A stretch of 64,000 bases of DNA from Leptolyngbya sp. KIOST-1 (GTDB lineage Bacteria; Cyanobacteriota; Cyanobacteriia; Phormidesmidales; Phormidesmidaceae): assembly GCF_000763385.1 (NCBI RefSeq), contig NZ_JQFA01000002.1, positions 992,001 through 1,056,000 of the forward strand, written 5' to 3'. Both the position numbers and the translations under genes were made by a program. Under the pieces are notes generated by a model. It was not told the origin of the DNA and made no database searches. It saw only the letters and a program-made list of their open reading frames with translations. Below are positions 60,166 through 64,000 of this stretch, piece after piece (position 1 is the stretch's first letter; every line of letters begins with the position of its first letter).

Positions 60166-60582
60166 CTAGGGCAAAAAGCGATCGAGGGCGGCCTTTAGCT
60201 CAGCAATTTCTTCTTCGATGTTGCCGTCTACCGCAGCGCGGCCGATGCACTCGGTCAGGTGCTCGTCCAAGATGATCCGGGCGACGCGATCGAGGGCACC
60301 GCGCACCGCCGCTATCTGTACCAGCACATCCGGGCAGGGGCGGCTCTCTTGAACCATTGTTTTAATGCCGCGAATGTGGCCCTCAATGCGGGCCAAACGG
60401 TTGATGATGCGCCGCAGCGATTCGGGGTCGTGCACATGGGGATGAGCACTGCCGTCGGCGGGGAGGTCGACCTCGTGCAGGTGGGGATGGGAGCTAGGGT
60501 TATGCAACGGCTGTACAGCGGCTAAAGAGACTGGAGCAGAAATCGAACGACGGTATAGAGGACGGGCGGGACCGGAGCGCAA
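60166..60582 (-). CDS. inrS: CsoR/FrmR-family metal-responsive repressor, InrS-like
   Basis: Up to 138 residues. The CsoR core is clear: ESLRRIINRLARIEGHIRGI, then MVQESRPCPDVLVQIAAVRG with the first ligand Cys, and DEHLTECIGRAA with the His and second Cys; the tail ends LKAALDRFLP. The N-terminal extension is His-rich (HNPSSHPHLHEV, SAHPHVHDPE), as in the nickel sensor InrS of Synechocystis, which controls the exporter NrsD. No exporter is adjacent. The first frame codon is TTG without a good ribosome site, so the start is unsure. The stop lies in the CCTAGGGGCTGTCATCA repeat. Confidence 0.8.
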   Translation of the reverse strand: MRSGPARPLYRRSISAPVSLAAVQPLHNPSSHPHLHEVDLPADGSAHPHVHDPESLRRIINRLARIEGHIRGIKTMVQESRPCPDVLVQIAAVRGALDRVARIILDEHLTECIGRAAVDGNIEEEIAELKAALDRFLP

Positions 60583-60587
60583 AAGCC

Positions 60588-60998
60588 CTAGGGAGGAGGC
60601 GAAAAGCCCGATAGATTGGCCAACTCGTCCAGCGATCGCACCCCTGGATACAGCTGACCGCCAATTTCCCAGGTGGGGTAGCCCCGAATGCCTCTCTGTT
60701 TGCAGAGTTCAGGTTGGGGGTTGTTGCCATCGGCGGCACATTCCACGTAGGGCACCCGATCCACCGACGCCTGGAACATTGCCAGTTGGTCGGCACAGTG
60801 GGGGCACCAGTAGGCCCCGTACATCACGCCACCGGTGGTGGTGAGGTGCTGGGCCAGCTGACCTTCGTAGCTCACCTCCGGATTACTAACCTGGGGTTGG
60901 GGGCTACAGCCAAACAGTAGCGCCCCTAACGCCACACCGCCGAGCCCCAAAACCTGGGGCCAGCGTCGCCATGGGTGGAGTTGAACCATAGAGCGCAT
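60588..60998 (-). CDS. Thioredoxin-like lipoprotein with CPHC motif
   Basis: 136 residues from ATG 60998 (MRSMVQLHPWRRW); ATG 60989 is equally possible. Lipobox-like GALLFGCSPQ, then a thioredoxin fold with active site YGAYWCPHCADQLAMF and the cis-Pro in IRGYPTWEIGGQLYPG. CPHC is typical of the thioredoxin-like domain linked to vitamin-K epoxide reductase (VKOR/LTO1), here as a separate protein. It probably makes or shuffles disulfides in the lumen or periplasm. Five bases before the InrS-like gene, same strand. Confidence 0.83.
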   Translation of the reverse strand: MRSMVQLHPWRRWPQVLGLGGVALGALLFGCSPQPQVSNPEVSYEGQLAQHLTTTGGVMYGAYWCPHCADQLAMFQASVDRVPYVECAADGNNPQPELCKQRGIRGYPTWEIGGQLYPGVRSLDELANLSGFSPPP

Positions 60999-61065
60999 CC
61001 AAAAGCTGAAACTGAAGTTGACAACGGCAGCACCACAGCCGATTGGGCTGTTGCTATCCCAGTTG

Positions 61066-62169
61066 CTATCCCAGTGTAGCGCCAAGCCCCTGGTCTGGGC
61101 CGGCAGGGTTGAGGTCGCCTGAGCTGCGATCGTAGAGGCCCATCACCCGGGCCAGATCGAGCCGCGACTGCGCTCCCAACGCCAGGCTCGATTCGTGCCC
61201 ATGGTTGAAGTGGTCGGCGGCAGCGCAGCCGATCATGGCGGCATTGTCGGTACACAGACTGAGGGGCGGAAAAATCACCCGCAGGCCGTGGGTTGCAGCC
61301 GCTTGCTGAAGCTGCTGGCGCAGACCGCTATTGGCCGCCACCCCGCCCCCCACCGCCACGGTGGTCAGGCCGTAGGCCTGGGCACAGGCCACCACCCGCC
61401 GGGTCAGGCTACGGGCTACGGTAGCCTGAAAGCTGGCGGCCAGGTCAGCGATGGGCAGCGGCTCTACCCCATCGGCGTTGAGCTTTTCCACCAGCCGCAG
61501 CACCGCTGTTTTAAGGCCGCTAAAGCTGGAGTCATAGGGGTGAAAGCCCCCTTCGGGGAGCGAAATGTTTCCTTCCGGCAGGGCAAAGGCGTTAGGGTTC
61601 CCGAGTTTCGCCAGCTTGTCGATCGCCGGGCCACCGGGGTAGCCCAACCCCAGCAGGCGGGCCACTTTGTCAAAGGCTTCCCCTGCCGCATCGTCACGGG
61701 TTTGCCCCAGGGTCTGGTACTGACCACAGGCTTTGACGTAGATCAAGCTGGTGTGGCCACCGGAGACCAGCAGGCACAGGTAGGGCGGCTGGAGATCGGG
61801 GCTGGCCAGGTAGTTGGCGTAGATGTGCCCCTCCAGGTGGTGGACCCCCAGAAAAGGCTTTTGGTGCACCATGGCCAGAGTTTTACCGGCGGTCAGCCCC
61901 ACCAGCAGCGCCCCCACCAGGCCCGGCGCACAGGTGGCTGCCACGGCGTCGATCTCGGCCCAACCCAGCCCAGCCTGCTCCAGGGCCACGCGTAGGCCCT
62001 CGCCCAGGGTGGCGACGTGGTACCGCGAGGCCACCTCGGGCACAATGCCGCCGTAGGGCTGGTGAATGTCGATTTGGGAAGCGACGACGGTGCTCAAAAC
62101 GGTGCGATCGCGAACCACCGCCACCGCCGTCTCATCACAGCTTGTCTCTAGAGCCAGAATTGTCGCCAT
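61066..62169 (-). CDS. tsaD: tRNA N6-adenosine threonylcarbamoyltransferase
   Basis: 367 residues. Signatures: [36 protein letters not shown], the metal-binding [49 protein letters not shown] and [12 protein letters not shown]. It transfers threonylcarbamoyl to A37 of ANN-decoding tRNAs with TsaB and TsaE. The C-terminal 30 or so residues ([20 protein letters not shown]) are a poorly conserved extension. Divergent from psaF. Confidence 0.97.
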   Translation of the reverse strand: MATILALETSCDETAVAVVRDRTVLSTVVASQIDIHQPYGGIVPEVASRYHVATLGEGLRVALEQAGLGWAEIDAVAATCAPGLVGALLVGLTAGKTLAMVHQKPFLGVHHLEGHIYANYLASPDLQPPYLCLLVSGGHTSLIYVKACGQYQTLGQTRDDAAGEAFDKVARLLGLGYPGGPAIDKLAKLGNPNAFALPEGNISLPEGGFHPYDSSFSGLKTAVLRLVEKLNADGVEPLPIADLAASFQATVARSLTRRVVACAQAYGLTTVAVGGGVAANSGLRQQLQQAAATHGLRVIFPPLSLCTDNAAMIGCAAADHFNHGHESSLALGAQSRLDLARVMGLYDRSSGDLNPAGPDQGLGATLG

Positions 62170-62364
62170 GGAGTTGCCGCCGCAGAAGAACGTAAAGTCA
62201 GCCCAGCCAGAATTTGTAGAGATGTAAACACCCCACCGATCTTAGCTTTACGGGGGTTCGGCTGCGGGGTATTATGGCGACCAAGTTGGGTGAATTTTCG
62301 TTCAAAAAACTTAACTTTACGTTCAAATCGCCCCAGTTTCTTAGGTACTTAAAAGGAACGGTTT

Positions 62365-62865
62365 ATGCGACGGTTTTTTGCTGTAGCGCTTGTAGTGTTT
62401 CTCTGGTTCGGGTTTGCTCCCCCGGCCTCCGCTAGCCTGGCTGGCGACAACGTGGCAGGGCTGACCCCCTGTGGCCAAAACGAAGCCTTTCTAAAGCGGG
62501 CTGCCGATGCCAAAACCCCTTCGGCAAAGGCTCGCTTTGACTTTTACGGCAGCTCCACGCTGCTGTGCGGCAGCGACGGCCTGCCCCACCTGGTGGTAGA
62601 TGGCGATCTGGCCCACGCTGGTGAGTTCCTGATTCCTAGCCTGCTGTTTCTATATATTGCAGGTTGGATTGGCTGGGTAGGTCGGGCCTACCTGATTACG
62701 GTCCGCGGTCAAAAGAACCCCGAAGACAAAGAGATCATCATCGATGTGCCCCTGGCCATCAAGTGTATGTTGACTGGGTTTGCCTGGCCCCTGACCGCCT
62801 TCAAAGATATTGCCAGCGGTGCCATGTTCGCCAAAGACGATGAGATCACCGTATCTCCTCGCTAG
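62365..62865 (+). CDS. psaF: Photosystem I subunit III (PsaF)
   Basis: 166 residues. A signal peptide ([20 protein letters not shown]) is followed by the lumenal N-terminal domain with two Cys ([35 protein letters not shown]) and the membrane part ([20 protein letters not shown]). PsaF helps plastocyanin or cytochrome c6 docking at the lumenal side of PSI. Typical size and start. First gene of psaF-psaJ-psaL. Confidence 0.98.
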   Translation: MRRFFAVALVVFLWFGFAPPASASLAGDNVAGLTPCGQNEAFLKRAADAKTPSAKARFDFYGSSTLLCGSDGLPHLVVDGDLAHAGEFLIPSLLFLYIAGWIGWVGRAYLITVRGQKNPEDKEIIIDVPLAIKCMLTGFAWPLTAFKDIASGAMFAKDDEITVSPR

Positions 62866-62915
62866 GTAGCCTCTCTACCTGCCCAAACTACACGATCCAG
62901 GAGAACTAATTAGTC

Positions 62916-63041
62916 ATGGACAACAATCTGCTTCGGTATCTGTCCTCTGCCCCCGTGCTGGCCACGGTGTGGATGGTGGTTACCGCCGGTATTTTGATTG
63001 AGTTCAACCGCTTCTTTCCCGATTTGCTGCTGCACCCCTAG
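62916..63041 (+). CDS. psaJ: Photosystem I subunit IX (PsaJ)
   Basis: 41 residues: [20 protein letters not shown], then one membrane helix ending [15 protein letters not shown]. Exactly the PsaJ pattern. CAGGAG lies about 12 bp before the ATG. PsaJ binds PsaF and chlorophyll at the PSI periphery. It lies 50 bp after psaF and 48 bp before the psaL start. Confidence 0.97.
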   Translation: MDNNLLRYLSSAPVLATVWMVVTAGILIEFNRFFPDLLLHP

Positions 63042-63089
63042 GGCGTGACAACAGTTGCTGTGACCTTATTTGAGTTGGAGAAACCCCCT

Positions 63090-63572
63090 ATGACAGAAGC
63101 TATTCAGCCCGCTGGGGATCCTCAGATTGGCAATTTAGAAACGCCGATCAATTCCTCTGCGTTTTCCAAGGCCTTCATTGGCAACCTGCCTGCCTACCGG
63201 GCTGGTCTCTCGCCCCAGCGCCGCGGCCTTGAGATTGGCATGGCCCACGGCTATTTCCTCTACGGCCCCTTTGCCCTGCTCGGTCCCCTGCGCGACTCTG
63301 AGATTCCCGGTCTGGCCGGTCTACTCAGCGCCGCCGGTCTGATTGTCATCCTGACCGCCTGCCTATCGCTGTATTCCGGCGCTGGCGTCAACACCTCGGT
63401 CACCAAAACCACCACCCCCTTCACTCCCCCCGCCACCCTGGAAACCAACGAGGGCTGGAGCGAGTTTGCGGGCGGCTTTCTAATTGGTGGCATTGGTGGA
63501 GCTACCTTTGCCTACCTGCTGGCGGCCAACATGCCAATTTTGACCACCCTGGTCAGCGGCGGCCACAGCTAA
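63090..63572 (+). CDS. psaL: Photosystem I subunit XI (PsaL)
   Basis: 160 residues from ATG 63090 (GGAG upstream); the frame to 63045 adds residues that are not PsaL-like. Motifs: INSSAFSKAFIGNLPAYRAG, LSPQRRGLEIGMAHGYFLYG and FAGGFLIGGIGGATFAYLLA. PsaL forms the trimerisation or oligomerisation face of PSI. Here it follows psaF-psaJ instead of being paired with psaI. A strong terminator ends the operon. Confidence 0.98.
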   Translation: MTEAIQPAGDPQIGNLETPINSSAFSKAFIGNLPAYRAGLSPQRRGLEIGMAHGYFLYGPFALLGPLRDSEIPGLAGLLSAAGLIVILTACLSLYSGAGVNTSVTKTTTPFTPPATLETNEGWSEFAGGFLIGGIGGATFAYLLAANMPILTTLVSGGHS

Positions 63573-63612
63573 GTCTGACGCAATAAGTCTGACGCAATAA
63601 CCCTTTGCTTTG

Positions 63613-63659
63613 AAAGCGCTGGGGGCAATGGACCACAATCCATTGCCCCCAGCGCTTTT
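63613..63659 (+). terminator. Rho-independent terminator of psaF-psaJ-psaL
   Basis: A 20-bp perfect stem (AAAGCGCTGGGGGCAATGGA and its complement), 6-nt loop, then T residues. A 14-bp duplication TAAGTCTGACGCAA (63570-63597) lies just before it and overlaps the psaL stop. Confidence 0.95.
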
Positions 63660-63702
63660 CTACAGCGCTCCGTTCTACAGCACTCCGTTCTACAGCACTC
63701 CG
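63658..63702. repeat. 15-bp tandem triplication at a gene end
   Basis: TTCTACAGCGCTCCG and two copies of TTCTACAGCACTCCG. The third copy holds the stop codon of the leftward gene, so its last codons have been tandemly copied downstream. Confidence 0.9.
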
Positions 63703-64000
63703 ATCGCCTCGACAGCGGCCTCTACCGCCAGCGCCACATGGGTCCAGTGGGTGCCGCCCTGGCAATAGACGGTGTAGGGTTCCCGCAGGGGGCCATCGGC
63801 GGAGAGTTCTGAGGTGCTGCCGTCGATAAAGGTGCCCCCGGCCATCACCAGTTGGCTGTCGTAGCCGGGCATGGCGGCGGGCACCGGTTCTACGTAGGCA
63901 TCGATGGGGGAATGGGCCTGCACCGCCTTACAGAAGGCGATCAGTTTTGCCGACGAGCCCAGGCGAATGGCCTGGATGACATCGCGCTGGGGGACAGTGG
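63690..64000 (-). CDS. Methionine gamma-lyase / aluminium-resistance family protein, C-terminal part
   Basis: The last 103 codons, with the start beyond the window edge. The frame is open to base 64000 and reads RDVIQAIRLGSSAKLIAFCK, AAMPGYDSQLVMAGGTFIDG, STSELSADGPLREPYTVYCQ and GGTHWTHVALAVEAAVEAIG. This is the conserved end of the PLP-dependent COG4100 family, annotated as methionine gamma-lyase-like or aluminium resistance protein. The true reaction in cyanobacteria is not established. It converges on psaL. Confidence 0.88.
   Translation of the reverse strand, partial: TVPQRDVIQAIRLGSSAKLIAFCKAVQAHSPIDAYVEPVPAAMPGYDSQLVMAGGTFIDGSTSELSADGPLREPYTVYCQGGTHWTHVALAVEAAVEAIGVL

Noticed and set aside
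62200..62240. HLR1/RpaB-type site upstream of psaF (TGTAGAGATGTAAA)
   Set aside because: Spacing between the half-sites is one base short of the HLR1 pattern, so I do not call it.

Overview
The window comes from a cyanobacterial chromosome. It carries photosystem I genes (psaF, psaJ, psaL), a RuBisCO activase with a RbcS-like C-terminal domain, cyAbrB-type and NblR-like regulators, and a cyanophycin synthetase relative. The HIP1 palindrome GCGATCGC is scattered throughout. The GC-rich backbone and many C/G-rich minisatellites suggest a filamentous Leptolyngbya/Nodosilinea-type organism, but that placement is only an impression from style.

Left part (1-18.6 kb): a 5'-cut quinone-reductase-like gene is followed by a scar region (0.95-2.6 kb). 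The scar holds a truncated arsenite permease with its ArsR-type operator intact, a phosphatase remnant, half of an EamA transporter and the tail of an ISAs1 transposase. Next come a short cyanophycin-synthetase-like protein (CphA2 type), small secreted proteins, a 1004-residue predicted outer-membrane protein, ispH, an SH3-type secreted protein, a RecD-like helicase, a DUF192 lipoprotein, an NblR-like regulator, a carboxyl-terminal protease and rplI.

Middle (19.0-27.7 kb): this is the most striking part. Six 86-88 bp elements, all in the same orientation, have the architecture of integron attC sites: outer RYYYAAC/GTTRRRY-like boxes, inner arms that co-vary between sites, and one unpaired base on the same strand in each. 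They separate AT-richer genes that mostly run on the minus strand. These genes are a HEPN-like protein, a large pentapeptide-repeat protein, a DUF433/DUF5615 pair, a HerA-NurA chimera, a PIN/RHH pair and a broken PIN pair. Two genes end on a stop codon supplied by the attC box itself. No integrase is visible, so I read the region as a cluster of attC sites lacking integrase (CALIN), partly overwritten by truncated host genes. Two families of direct repeats lie between it and dnaG.

Right part (28.5-64 kb): mostly ordinary housekeeping and regulation. It has dnaG, a flavin monooxygenase, membrane proteins (DUF389, HPP), a GntR regulator facing a dienelactone hydrolase, RuBisCO activase, a KaiC-like ATPase overlapping a GGDEF protein, uraH, a Rieske protein and cobalamin genes (cobO, cobH, cobL). 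It also has tRNA-Arg(CCG), an ECF sigma factor with a TPR-like tail, a two-component pair whose sensor lacks the phospho-accepting His, obgE, holA, cyabrB, a CPBP gene apparently frameshifted in a T9 tract, acs, an InrS-like nickel sensor, tsaD, psaF-psaJ-psaL and the end of a methionine-gamma-lyase-like gene. C-rich minisatellites sit at many gene borders. One of them encodes the linker of RuBisCO activase.
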